Source: Brasenia schreberi (taxonomy: Eukaryota; Streptophyta; Magnoliopsida; Nymphaeales; Cabombaceae). From it: DNA of 64,000 nt. The DNA lies in NCBI GenBank assembly GCA_036023115.1, contig JAYKKT010000089.1, forward strand, positions 13,522,001-13,586,000, in the 5' to 3' direction. Positions 47,318-59,291 of this stretch are shown in pieces. The notes below the pieces were generated by a model. That model was not told the origin of the DNA. It worked only from the letters and a program-made list of their open reading frames with translations, and did no database searches. The stretch's first letter is position 1. Each line of letters begins with the position of its first letter. The position numbers and the translations under genes were made by a program.

Positions 47318-48002
47318 GACCATTGTCAAGAGTACTTGCTCTCCATTCTTCGGGCATCTTTTGGTTTTTCTATATTTCATTAAATAGTCTTGTGAGCCAA
47401 GTGATTCCTATTTCTCCTAGTATTTTCCAAACTTCTATAGGAATATTATCTAGTCCTACCGATTTACCATCCTTCATATGTTTAAGAGCCTCTTTGACTT
47501 CATCCTTTTGAATACGTCGATAGAAATTATGGTTTATATACTTTTCTGATTTGGCTAACTCTCCTAAGCTAATACTAATATCTTTATTTTCATTAAAAAT
47601 ATTATAAAAATAGTTTTTCTATCTATTTCTTATATCATCATTTGCCACTAGAATTTTCTCATCCTTGTCTTTGATGCATCTAACATAATTAAGATCTTTA
47701 GTTTTCTTATCTCTAGCTCTAGCTATCCTAAAAATATCTCTTTCACCCTCTTTTGAGTTTAGTTTTTTATATAAGTTCTCCCAAATTTTAGCTTTTGCTT
47801 TACTCATGACCTTTTTCGCTTCCTTCTTTGCTTTCTTATAAGCCTCTAAAGTTTTAGTAGTTTTCTTAGCATAATATAATTAGTAACATGCCCTCTTTGC
47901 CTTGATTTTATTTTGTATTAGTTCACTCCACCACCAAGCTTCTTTTTGTGCTGGTACACCTCCCTTAGATATCCCTAACATATCTTTCGCCACTTTCCTA
48001 AT
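47318..48002 (-). mobile_element. RTE LINE A, truncated (right)
   Basis: Mirror of 20835-21510. The remaining RT N-terminal part has the frame 47807-47619 (MSKAKAKIWENLYKKLN). The 3' two thirds are absent. Confidence 0.85.
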
Positions 48003-49427
48003 TGTAAACACCCAAAATTTAAAATATTTTCAAAACTCCCAAATGTCGAAAGCCAATTTAAAGCCTTTATGAGATAGCTAGGGGTTGGGTTCTAGCAAGG
48101 AGTTCCTGCTCCAAGTGTAGGTTGTGGGCTGCAAGGATTGAAGCTAGGAGGGAAAGAGAGTGGGGTAGTATTTGCCATTGAGTGTAAAATCTGTAAGTAT
48201 TTTCATCCTTTAATTTTAATTCTTCTTCTCTATTCATTCAATTGGAAAGGGGTTGTATTAATGGAGCATTGTCTCCCCTATGTTGTAATAATGATTAGAG
48301 TTGCTGAATTTTCATTCTCTTGCTGAATTTCCATTCTCACACATACGCACTCTGTGTTTGTTTATGTGATTCTACCCCAATATATTCTATAGAACACTCT
48401 ATACTCTCTACCCCCTCTATGCTTAAGCTTATATGAATATTTCCCTTCATTTACTTTCAGCAATTTAATTTCGTAATGTTGTGTTGATGCAATTTTAATT
48501 TGTGTGAGTTTGCATTATGTATGTTCTTAAAAACCTGAAACTGAACTTTATCATCTCTATATACGTTGATTGCTGCATTTTTTATTTTTGAATCTCTACT
48601 CCAATTGATCCAAAATTTTGTACACACATTCTTCACACATAATCCCACTCATAATAAAATGTTCAAGAATTTTAGGGCTGTGCAAATATATAAATAAAAT
48701 TGTGCAAATCCGGGTTGATGTCTGTCTACTGTTTGTCAAATCGATTTTCCTACAATAGAGCTTAAGTTTTCATCCCATAACTCTATCTGTAGGCCTCCAA
48801 ATCTGATGAATTTTAATTCCTGGCATCCATATCTATCCATAGAAATTAAATTCACTAAATTTGGAACTTGGAGCACTAAGATACAGATTCATCTTTGAGC
48901 CTTTATATTTTTGTGATAGGACAGTTTCAGGTACCTGAGTAGAGGCACTTATATGATTTAATTTTGCTTCAATACAACTCTGAATCAAGATCCGAAAATG
49001 ATACAGATCCTCCACATCACAAGCTAAATCTTGTTAAAGTTTGATAATTTTAGGAGGTCTGTAAGGCACTGAAATTGATTTGGAAAGCATGGCCTCAAAA
49101 TAGAATATTCTATTTTTCAGAACTTGTTCATTTAAAGCTTTAACTCAAGTGCACCCATTTCTTTTTTGAAAAACACCACATCTTTACAAGAATTGGAGTC
49201 TTTCACCTATAGCATTGAAGTTTCTAAGTGCTTAGGCTGACCCTTGAATATTTGTTGAAGAAGGCGTAAAGCGAAAAGAGCCTGCTTAGCCACAATCACC
49301 AAAAAGTTAGATTTATTAAAATTTTGCTAGTTTTTGCAAACTAGCTGGCACGCTCGCGCATCGTGTAGATAAGAAATTATCATTTCAAGTCTCTACATAG
49401 AGTTAAAGTGAAAATTTCGTGTCCATA
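48003..49427 (+). mobile_element. Tat-type 5' LTR of inner element (right, complete)
   Basis: Starts TGTAAACACCCAAAATTTAA inside LINE A and ends just before a primer-binding-site-like GAATTGGTACACCCCGTGGG (49428). 1425 bp. The terminal dinucleotide is TA rather than CA. Its U5 end (AGCTGGCACGCTCGCGCATC) resembles that of the LTR at 54609, so the two are related subfamilies. Confidence 0.8.
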
Positions 49428-50540
49428 GAATTGGTACACCCCGTGGGACTCGAGCATTAAGAAACTTCAACTTAGGTGATCTCCAATTCCAAGTTTTCAA
49501 AATCGTGGTGTTCATAAGTGCACAAATTGATTTCAAAATCAATGTCTATAGATGATTCATTCGAAAACAAGCCGAGGAAATCCTCATCGCATGTCTCAAA
49601 ATGGTTTTCCAAATCCTCTAAAACCCGAGATGAAGAGCTTGCTTTCCTAAGGGAAATAGAAAAGAAAATCGATGCTCTAAGCCACAAGGCTAAGTCGCAT
49701 CGATCACATGAAAATTTATCTCGGGTGCATAAAGAGAAAAAGCATATCTGAAAAACCAAATTTAGCCCAGAATTCGATGAAGGAAATGAGGCTTCAAATG
49801 CAGCAACTGTTAAGATTGAATCATCTAACCTTGCCCATCCCCCAAGCATCCCATTCTCCATGGAAAAATTTAAAAAAAGCATTTTATGTTTCAAAAGACC
49901 AAAAAAATTTGGAAAATCTTCAAAAACCAAAAAAACTTGAAAATCAAAAATTTGAAATTCCAAAATTGAAAATGAAGTCCACATTTTCGAGCACACAAAT
50001 AGAGTGGGGCGTGAGATCCACATCACTTCACAAACATTCACTCCGACAGGTTCAAATCCCTTGAGAATCACTCCACATATTTCACAAGTTCCATAAGAGG
50101 ATGAGTGTTGCACACACGTAGGCTTAGAGGATGAAATCCAAAACCTCAAAAAGCAATGGGAGCTCGAAGCCATGCATGAGCTAGAGCAACTTGAGAACGC
50201 CTGCAAGGATGCTTGCTCTCACCATGAAAAGGTAGACAAGCTTGAAAAAGGTATGTCTAGATCTCATTCCCCCATAAACTCCCCACTCAATCCTCCCCTT
50301 CTTAGTGTAGGATTGACAATTAATTCATATACATTGGATGTATCGAATCACACTCATGCGCCCACATACCCACTCAATGATTCTCAAAATGTGGATTTTA
50401 AAGGTGTGCCGAATGTCCCGCACCAAGAAAAGGAATTTCAAAAAGAAAAACAAAATAACGTTCAAAATATAGTAGACATGGTTACTCCTAAGGCATGCAT
50501 CGACATCCTAGGTACACCTAATCCTACCATGCATGAATAA
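49428..50540 (+). pseudogene. Tat element N-terminal gag-like ORFs (right)
   Basis: The frame 49518-49751 (DDSFENKPRKSSSHVSKWFS, EELAFLREIEKKIDALSH) resembles the N-terminal gag ORF of the second Tat body (56486-56707) in layout: Ser-rich, then SKxFSK, then EIEKKIDALS-like. 50172-50540 encodes a coiled-coil-like stretch followed by Pro/Ser-rich sequence. The capsid core seen at 56665 is not recognisable here, so this body may have lost it or carry a different ORF. Confidence 0.5.
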
Positions 50541-50825
50541 GTCTCCTTGAGCCTAGGTTTGTATCATGAACCCAAGCCTATAGCCATAAACCTTCATAAA
50601 TCCACCAAGGGACCGACCATGGTTTTCCTTGGAATCCTTACCTTTCCAAAGTGCAAGGGATCAAGCATGTTTTTCCTTTGCACTCAAATAAACATAAGTC
50701 GTCCACCCCTAGGGGCATAATGGGTTGCACCTAGGATAAATCCCAAGTCCAAGCCATCCAAACCTAGGATCAAACCCAAGTCTTCCACCATCCATACCTC
50801 TCAATTCCTACCCAAAATAAGTCGT

Positions 50826-51128
50826 GTGTATATCTATGATATTGATGACACTCGAATCCAAGGCCATCCATTTTACAAAAAAAATTCAAAACTCAAGAAG
50901 CCTTGGAACATGATGTTGAATATGGGATACACACCTTACCAAGGTCTAGGAGCCCATAACCAAGGTAGGCTAGAACCCATCCTACCAAATCCAAACCCAA
51001 GTCGATATAGATTGGGATACATCCCATCCATACCCCTTGAACCACCACCTAAGACCACTTGGGTCAAGGGTGCCCTAGAACCCACTAACACCGAAACCTA
51101 TGGCTTAGACATCTTATTTAGAGTCTAA
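50826..51128 (+). pseudogene. Tat element G-patch-like ORF (right)
   Basis: Same 100 residues as the left arm, with NMGYTPYQGLGAHNQGRLEP. Preceding codons include in-frame stops. Confidence 0.65.
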
Positions 51129-51353
51129 TTCATAGCGTTTTCTTTGTAGGTTTGATGGAAGATCCATCTTTAGAAAAAAATCTAAAAAAATTATATATTT
51201 GGATAAACCAATTAGAAAATTCTCAAAACCCAAAAACATTTGAAAAATCTGAAATTTTGAAAAAGAAAATTGTTTACATTCATTTTCCTATTCTTTGTTT
51301 TGAAAAAAGCCTCAAAAAGAAAGTCTCTTATATTGATCTTTTTAGTTTGAGTT

Positions 51354-51653
51354 TTGAAAGGGATAAAAAAAATAAAAAAAATGAAAATTTCAAAAATATT
51401 GGCCATGTACAAAGCCAGTTTTCAAGTTATTCCAAAATTGTATATATTTCCAAAACCAAAATCGTCCAAGTTTATCATTCACAACCCGACTCTCTTGCCC
51501 AACACTTCCCTAGAAATTAAAGTGCTTGAGAATGATCAAATCAAGGAGGAAGATCCCCTCATACATGAGGAAGATCAAGCCTCCGAGCTTCCCGAAATTC
51601 ATAGAATCCTTGACTTGGAAAACCCTTTAAGTTCCGTAGAAGAGGATTTTTAG
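51354..51653 (+). pseudogene. Tat element internal ORF, function unrecognised (right)
   Basis: Mirror of 17647-17946 with a few substitutions. Acidic C terminus. Followed by only about 280 bp before the RNase H region, so protease and RT core are missing from this body in both arms. Confidence 0.5.
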
Positions 51654-51934
51654 GGAGTGAGTCTAACCCAAAGTATGTGCATGTTTGCATCATTCATTAC
51701 ATTTTTGAAATCTTATATTTGCATGGACATATAAAGACATACCTGGTCTAGACTCAAAACTCATGGAATCGTCTATCCTTAGAACCCAATATGAAACCCA
51801 TTAAGCAAAAGCTTATAAAAGAGTTTGTGGTAAGCCAAAGGGGCATTGAAGTTGAACCTCTAAGTGTCGAGCCATCATAGACATGCCTCCACCCTCCAAC
51901 TTGACTCAAATCTGAAGCCTCCAAGGTTTACTCC

Positions 51935-52860
51935 AAGCAATCAGGAGATTTATCTCTACTTTAGCAACAAGATGTGAACCTTTCAATAGGCTTTTAAGAA
52001 AAGGGGTTAAATTTGAATGGGATTCCGATTGACAAAAAGCTTTCGAAAGATTGAAAACTTATTTGATGAATCCTCCGATTTTAAAACCTCCAAAGCAAGA
52101 AAAACCATTATTGCTTTACATTTCCATACATGCGAATGCATTGGGTGCTTTCTTTGCTCAATATGAAGATGATATCCATAAGGAGTATGTTATTTACTAC
52201 ATTTCAAAAACTCTATTAGCATATGAAAGAAATTATCAAGCCATAGAGAAAATGTGCTTGGCCTTGGTATGGGCTTGCAAAAAGTTTAGACATTATTTCT
52301 TAGATCATGAAATTTGGATAGTGTCTAAACATGATCCAATCAAGCACTTGTTTGAAAAACCTATCCTAACGGGTAGGCTAGGTAAATAACAACTCCTCTT
52401 AGTGGAGTATGATTTAAAATTTTATCTTCAAAACCTCCATTAAGGGACACTCCCTAGCCGATCATATGGCTGAATTGCCACTTGAAGATACATATCCCAT
52501 AATTGATGAAATGCCCGATGAAGGCATATTTGCAAATGAATTTCAAAATCATGTTTTAGCAAATTGTTTTAATAAAGATCAAGTATGAAAAATGTATTTT
52601 CATGGGGCTAAGAGTCAACAAGGGTCAGGTGAAGGACTCATCCTCATATCTCTCGAGAAAGGGGAAATCCCAACTGCCATTCGACTAGATTTTGCGTGAT
52701 CAAATAATGTTGCTGAGTATGAAGCATTCATACAAGGCCTAAAAATTTTGAAAATCTAGGGACATCATATATTGAAGTCTTTGGAGATTATATGCTTGTT
52801 ATAAACCAAGTTTCAAAAATTTGGCAAGTCAAAAATGAAAAACTCATAACATACCATGAA
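51935..52860 (+). pseudogene. Ty3/gypsy RT tail plus two RNase H domains (right)
   Basis: Mirror of 16440-17365. 52051-52389 is the open 112-residue RNase H part. The second RNase H-like region (about 52460-52750) has DHMAELPLEDTYPI, GAKSQQGSGEGLILIS and NNVAEYEAFIQGLK with stops and shifts. Confidence 0.75.
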
Positions 52861-53039
52861 TTGGCCACTAGATTGGTCGATTCTTTCAAATCATGCACAC
52901 TTGGCACTCACCCACGATTTGGAGATTTACCAAAATGACCAACATTCAATGAAAAAACCTTGTTTTCAAGACATTAAAACTTTTTGGAAAATGGAGGATT
53001 TCTCAAATTTGCTTTTTCTAAAGATAAAGCTTTTTATTC

Positions 53040-53420
53040 AAAAAATTTCAACCCGATATATGATTTTGGGAGGGATTCTTTATAAAAAGAATTTTTCTCG
53101 GCATCTTGTTGAGATATGTAGACCTTAATGAGGTTAGGATATAATACATGAATTCCATGGTGGAGAATGTGGAGGTCATGTCAATGCAAATATGATGGCC
53201 ATGAAGATACTTAGGGCCGGTTGTTCTTGATCCACTCTTAAGCAAGATTGTCATGATCATGTTAGGAAATGTCATTAATGGCAAATGCATGGACATGCCA
53301 TTCATATCCCATCATCCACCTTGCATTCCATTGTGAGCCCGTGGCCCTTCACCATGTGAGCATTTGATATCATAGGACCCATCTCCACCAAACTAGGGGC
53401 ATGTAGAATGCATTCCCTAA
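53040..53420 (+). pseudogene. Ty3/gypsy integrase fragment (right)
   Basis: HGGECGGHVNANMMAMKIL zinc-finger start and SPWPFTM, FDIIGPIS of the core, frame-shifted. Mirror of 15880-16260. Confidence 0.6.
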
Positions 53421-54055
53421 ACACCTTTAATGGAAACTGAATAATATTCATCATCTTATAAAGCATGTATCTTCGTCATATCATATGGAATACATTTTCA
53501 CATGTCATGCATCACATGCACATCATTCACCCAAAGAGGCCCAAAAAGGTGGCAACCCAAGTAGGAATGTCCCCATGTCATAAAAAGGGGCAACGAAAAA
53601 ATCGATAATGCATATTGATTGCTTGATATTGAGGGCAGAAGTTTAGTAGACCCTATAAATGACCAATACTTAGAAAAAAATATTATGTATAGGGTCTATG
53701 TTAAATTCTTTCGAAAAGATTTTAAAATGGATCTTCTTTGAACTTCTTGAAAGAAGGATCAAGATTGATTGTATGACCCTAAATGAGGTAATTGATGCTT
53801 TATGAAAAGTAAAGTTTTTCAAAATCATTTGGTAACATTTCAAAAATCCTTGGCTTACAAAATGAAGCCTTGTTCAAAATAGCAAAATATTTTCAAATGG
53901 TAGATGCTATTAGGAAATGGGATGATCTTGGCTGAATCGAGTAGCCAAAGGGATAAGTTTTCTCCCCATTTTACTTCTCTCTCTAAAAGAAAAATTGACA
54001 ATATTCAAAAGAAAAAGAGAATACAAAAACTCCTCCAAAAAGAGGTCTTCCCCTT
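53421..54055 (+). mobile_element. Tat element 3' region, no ORF (right)
   Basis: Ends in a purine-rich tract with one CAAAAACTCCTCCAAAAAGA unit right before the partial LTR. No coding sequence seen. Confidence 0.5.
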
Positions 54056-54608
54056 TTAAACACCCAAAATAAAAATGTTTCCAAAATTCTCAAAAGAAGA
54101 ATTTTAAGCCTTTATAACTTTACAAAGTTGAAAAACCAGCTTTTAAAAGATTTTCAAAGGTTTTAAGAGTTTTAAATTCAATTTATAAACAAAACAATTC
54201 GATCCAAGTTTTAAAATGAATTTTGAAAACCCCAGAACATCAAGCAACATAAGATCATCTCACTTGAGAAATCCGACCTTCGTATGCCTCTCCCCAAGTT
54301 AAGTCATTGTATGCTTAAAGTTCTCTAGAAAGTCACATTCCAATACATCACTCATGTCACCCACTCATACCATTCATACCCATGAATGCATGCAAGGTCG
54401 TTGAGTACATGATCCCAATTAGGACTAGAACCACCATAGGCGAAGTCCCCTTTGGCTTGAATCTCCTCTTACCTATCATAAAGAAAAGGGTTTTAAGAAA
54501 ATTGGGATGATTCATATTCTCGAGAAAAGGTTAAGGAAGAAAAACAAAGGGTGTTTTCTTCTTTAACATTATCCAAATACATTTGGATTAATGCCAAAGA
54601 GGGTCATC
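54056..54608 (+). mobile_element. Partial LTR plus 3' fragment of another Tat copy (right)
   Basis: 54056-54225 matches the first 170 bp of the LTR at 54609. 54226-54608 is unrelated to the LTR and ends in AAAGAGGGTCATC, a polypurine-tract-like run, just before the complete LTR. This is the debris of a recombination between two element copies. Confidence 0.6.
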
Positions 54609-56350
54609 TGTAAACACCTAAAATAAAAATGTTTTCAAAATTCCCAAAAAAAGAATTGTAAACCTTTATAACTTTACAAAGTTGAAAACCAGCTTTTAAA
54701 AGATTTTAAGAGTTTTAAATTCAATTTATAAACAAAACAATTCGATCCAAGTTTGAACCCAACCAAGGCCCAAACCAAGATCAAGATTGGGTAAAAAGAG
54801 CAAGCATATTCAAGACGAACTCGTTCAAAGCCAGGCAAGGATCAAAAGAAAAACTCGAGACCAGCAAATCAAGAAGGGAGCTAAAGATCAATATGGGTGG
54901 AGTCAAAATCAAAGTGGAACGTAAACCATTCAAGAGGCAAGATCAAGCATGGCTGAATGAGAAAAACCTAGCTAGGTCCGACCAAGAGTATTGAATCAAG
55001 TTGTAACAAAATGCCAAGGAAAGCTAAGACCGGTTGCATCAATTGGCCACATTCAAGCTCAAGTCATGGCACCCTAGACCAACCCACATGGGGCTGGTCC
55101 AAGGCACCATGGAAGGAACCAGGTTCATCAAGTGGAATGATCCAGCTAAAGTGCATCGACCTTAGCCAAGTCCATGACACTCTAGTTGGTTGAAGTAAGG
55201 ACCAAGGAGGGAACCTAGTCAAGGCCGGCTACACTTAAGACCAACCCACATGGGGCTGGTCCAATTTACCACCAAGGGGACCACTCAAAAGTGGGTCGGG
55301 TGGATCAAAGGAAGGCCAAGATGGCTGGCCCAACCCGCCCCAAAGAGGGGCCTAGAAGCCAGCCCCTTGGCTTATAAAAAGGGCCAAGGGGGTGGGCGGG
55401 TTCCCTATCTAGCATCACTTAGAGAATTCTATCTTGGGGAGAGTAGCTAGGTGAGAGAAACTCTAGCAAAAGGTGAGGCTGATCACTTTAATTCTCTATT
55501 TCGTGATCCAATCCCTCTGAAATTTTAGGAACAACACCTACACACACTACTCCATTAGAAATAAATTTTTCAAGAATTTTAGGATAGTGCAACCCCGTGA
55601 ATAAAATTAGGAAAGATCGGATAAAACTGTTTCTGTTTTCTATACAGTCGGATTTCGTAAAACAAGAATTAGGTAAAAGTCTCATATCTCTGTCCATAGA
55701 AATCCAATTTGGCTGAAATTTGTCTCATTGGAAAGCTAGCATCCATAGCTTTCTAAAATGACTAAAATCATGATATTTGAAGTTTTTTACACGAGATATA
55801 GAGGATTATTTGAGCCTCTATATTTTTGTTACAGAACATCTTGAAACAGTGAAGTTAGGACTGGTTCCTGATTTAATTCTCTAAATTGGTTGTCCCAAAA
55901 TTCGAGATAAAAATCTAGGATCCCAACACATCAGGGAACACCCTGTGAAATTTTGTGAATTTTAGATATCCCTAGACCATCTAGAAAAATTCGGGAATAA
56001 GATTTGAAAAATAGAGTCAGTTCTGTTTTTCAGAACTTGATGAGTTTAAAGTTTTGAACCAAAGCACACTTCATCTTCACTTTGCAACTTTGAAAACTCT
56101 TAAGTTTCACATGGATTGGAGTTCATTCTTTTCAAAATTGAAGTTTCTAAGCTCTTAAACCAATCCTTAAACGGCGGTTGAAGAAGGTTTAAGTAAAAAG
56201 AACTCGCTTAACCCAATTACCACAAGAAATCCGATTTGTAAAATTTTGCTAGTTTTGACAAACTAGCTGGCACGCTTGCACATCAAGTATATAGAAAAGC
56301 TCTGCTTCAAGTTTTTCATAAACTTTGGAGTAAAGATTTTAATGTCTACA
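54609..56350 (+). mobile_element. Tat-type LTR, complete (right)
   Basis: TGTAAACACC to TGTCTACA, 1742 bp. It is flanked by a polypurine-like run upstream and a primer-binding-site-like GAATTAGCACGCCCGGTGGG downstream, so it is both a 3' and a 5' LTR. It keeps a TATA-like box at 55373-55380 that the left copy has lost. Confidence 0.78.
55373..55380 (+). promoter_or_regulatory. TATA-like box in LTR (right arm only)
   Basis: TATAAAAA preceded by CT and followed by GGGCC, mid-LTR, a plausible U3 promoter element. The left arm reads CATAAAAA because a roughly 45-bp deletion ends there. Confidence 0.5.
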
Positions 56351-56485
56351 GAATTAGCACGCCCGGTGGGACTCGAGTCTTAAGGAACTTTCATTTCAAA
56401 CAAGTGAACTCCAAAAAACCTTTCAAAAACATGTTTAACTTTGTTAAACTTGTGCATAGGTTGGGTTTTTTAAAGTCTATAAATC

Positions 56486-57192
56486 ATGTCAAGTTCAGAC
56501 AATTCATATGAAGTGTCGAGTCGAGCTTCATGCTCGTCAAGTCCTCTTTCCAAAAGATTTTCGAAAGTAGGTTTCAAAAATAAGAAAGAGTCGCTTGAAG
56601 ATTTAAAAAAAGAGTTCGAAGCAAGCATCGCCGCACTTAGCCAAGAGGCCGAGATGGTCGAATCATGCTCGTCTCACGGAAAACAAGCGAGGGTCCAAAA
56701 AAGATGAGTAAGTCTAAGAAGCCCAAGGAAACCTCAATCGTAGAGGGGGATAAAGTGTATGCGTCTTTCACTTTGAAAGATCGAAAGGCTCTTCAACAAT
56801 TACTAAAAGGCCAAGCAAAGGAAAAGAGATCATACGCCCTATCCGACTTTCTTTCATCTGATTATCAAACGGATAGCGACGATTACATACCAAATTTCTA
56901 CCAGTATGATGGAACTGGGGATCCTACATCCCAACTCCAACTCTTTTCCCATAGAGCATATAAGAAAAAGAAAGACTCTGCTAAATGGATCTATAAGTTC
57001 CCCCTCTTCCTTAAGGGAACTGCTTCAAAGTGGTTAGCATCATATGACTTGAGCCAATTCGCGACTTTTGAAGAGTTAGTGAATTGTTTCATGCAACGAT
57101 TCTCCCATAATATGGAGGTGACGCCCACTTTGAACACCCTTAGGGACACGAAACAAGCATCGAACAAGGATGCCCATGCATTCATCGTTTGA
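56486..57192 (+). pseudogene. Ty3/gypsy gag fragment (right)
   Basis: Mirror of 11997-12703: the frame 56486-56707 (Ser-rich N terminus) overlaps 56665-57192 (FYQYDGTGDPTSQLQLFSH, FPLFLKGTASKWLASYDLSQ, FEELVNCFMQRFS). It ends after AHAFIV and runs into LTR sequence within about 110 bp. Few residue differences from the left. Confidence 0.8.
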
Positions 57193-57299
57193 TGGAGGTC
57201 CCTCCTTGGGCAAGTAAGAGAGCCCATCTCTAAAGGATGCACAGTAATGCTCATCATTAAAAATTTCAAAATTGAATTGAAAGCTCTTCTTTGAAGTTC

Positions 57300-58052
57300 T
57301 GTACAGTCCCATAAAAACTGAATAAAACTGTTTCTATTTTCTGCATAGTCAGATTTTCTAAGATAGAGGTTGGGTAAAAGTCCCATATCGCTTTTCATAA
57401 GAATCCAATTTGGCTTAAATTAGTCTCATTAGAAAGCTAACATTCATAACTTTTCAAAACGACTAAAATCACGATATTTGGAATTCTGTACACCGAGATA
57501 TAGAGAATTGATTGAGCATTTGTATTTCTGTTACAGAACCTCTTGAAACAGTGAAGTTAGGACTGGTTCCAGATTTAATTCTCTGAATTGGTTATCCCAA
57601 AATTTGAGATAAAAATTTACTATTCCAACATATCAGGAAACATCTTGTGAAATTTTTGTGAATTTTGGAGATCCCTAGACCATCTAGAAAAAATCGGGAA
57701 TAAGATCTGAAAAACATAGTCAGTTCTGTTTTTCAAAACTTAATGAGTTTCAAGTTTTGAACCAAAGCACACTTCATCTTCACTTTGCAACTTTGAAAAC
57801 TCTTAAGTTTCACATGGATTAGAGTTCATTCTTTTCAAAATCGAAGTTCCTAAGCACTTAAACCAACCCTTGAGCGGCGGTTCAAAAAGATTTAAGTGAA
57901 AAGAAGTCGTTTAGCCCAATTGTCACAAGAAATCAGATTTTCAAAATTTTGCTAGTTTTGACAAACTAGCTGACACGCTTGCGCATTAAGTAGATAGAAA
58001 AGCTTTACTTAAGTTTTCAATAAACTTTGGAGTAAAGATTTTCATGTCTACA
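57300..58052 (+). mobile_element. 3' half of a Tat-type LTR (right)
   Basis: Mirror of 11137-11900. Matches the second half of 54609-56350 and ends TGTCTACA at 58052. Confidence 0.75.
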
Positions 58053-58290
58053 CCCTTCGAATAGAAAGAGGGAATACAAAAACTCCTCCGAAAGAGGTCT
58101 TCTTTTTTAATGAGAAACAAGAAAGAAAAGAGAATGCAAAAACTCCTCTAAAAAGAGGTCTTCTCTTTGAATGAAAAAAAAAGAAAGAAAAGAAAATGCA
58201 AAAACTCCTCTAAAATGATGTCTTCACTTCTGATAAAAAGAGGAAATACAAAAACTCCTCCAAAAGCGGTCTTCTCTTTGATTGAGAAAA
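58053..58290. repeat. Tandem repeat, about 60-bp unit, beside LTR (right)
   Basis: Mirror of 10905-11136: units with CAAAAACTCCTCC and AAAGAGGTCTTC next to purine-rich AGAAAGAAAAGA spacers, immediately after the LTR end at 58052. Confidence 0.8.
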
Positions 58291-58460
58291 AAAAAAGATT
58301 GAAAAGGAAAAACAAAAGCTGAAAAGAGCAATTTTCTGTCTCTTTGCCTTAAACCACGGGACGCTTCAGAAGGGACCATGGTAATTATTTCTCATATCCC
58401 TACAGCTTAACTCAATGGAAAAAGGTTTAACCATGAAAATCCTAAATTAGGAATAGAATC

Positions 58461-58569
58461 TACTTATGTGGAATTCATTTTGTTTGAGAATTAGACTCTA
58501 TTATGTGAGAAATGGAACTTTGAAATGTTTTCCAAATTTCCTACAAAACCTCTACTAAGTTGTATATAT
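58461..58569. other. 110-bp insertion, right arm only
   Basis: Interrupts GAATC/ATCCGAATG, which is nearly continuous in the left arm (about 10720-10735). Source not found in this window. Confidence 0.75.
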
Positions 58570-58644
58570 TGAAATCCGAATGAAGGGAAATATAAAAATT
58601 GGAAGTCCTTTTGATTGAAGCTAAAAGGAGTACCCTTTCGAAAA

Positions 58645-58706
58645 TACCGAAAGTCTGTCCGGTCCGTTTCGACCCCTTGTCCGTCCGAGTGGGTGCTTTA
58701 AAACAG
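58645..58706. repeat. 62-bp GC-rich dispersed repeat (right-arm mirror)
   Basis: Reverse complement of the 10594-10655 copy, at the mirrored position. Confidence 0.8.
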
Positions 58707-59291
58707 CTCAAAACATTCCTATGAGGGAATTGGATCAAGTATTAGAGAGCTTGAACACATTTGATGTAATTGAATTAAGTTCTTGTTTTGCTCGGCCATG
58801 GGGACCCTCAATAAATTCCAATACACAACTTGCACGGTGAGAAAGTTTGCAATTTATTTTAATATTTATTTATGTCTACGTAATTAAAAGTAACAAATTT
58901 TTGTCTTCCTTTTCAACTGTAATTTACTGTGTTCCCAGAGGTCGACATGAGTGCAGTACTGCACTGTCTAGTCAACTGTTGTGCCTTCAGCGTCTACTTG
59001 CTCTTTACCTGTGCGTTCATTCAACTCCAAGATTCTACAAAGCAATCTCCGTTCCTTCCATTCTTAAGGTGACACTGCAATTTTGGTTCCTCTTAACTCA
59101 AAACTGTTTACCATATACATAGAATTTGGATTTAACGAACTCATAGAGAACAACACAAAACCCATATCTCTATTATTCGATTGGTAAGATCAACCATGCA
59201 AATTTGAATCAAAGATAATGTTAACTTTATACTTTGTGTTTTATAACTTCAATTCTTCATATTAAAGATGGTAGTTGTAATGGGTTTTCTT

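Larger units (their letters stand above)
58291..59283. other. Right-arm unique sequence, no gene recognised
   Basis: Mirror of 10017-10904 plus the 110-bp insertion. Small reading frames only. Confidence 0.5.
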
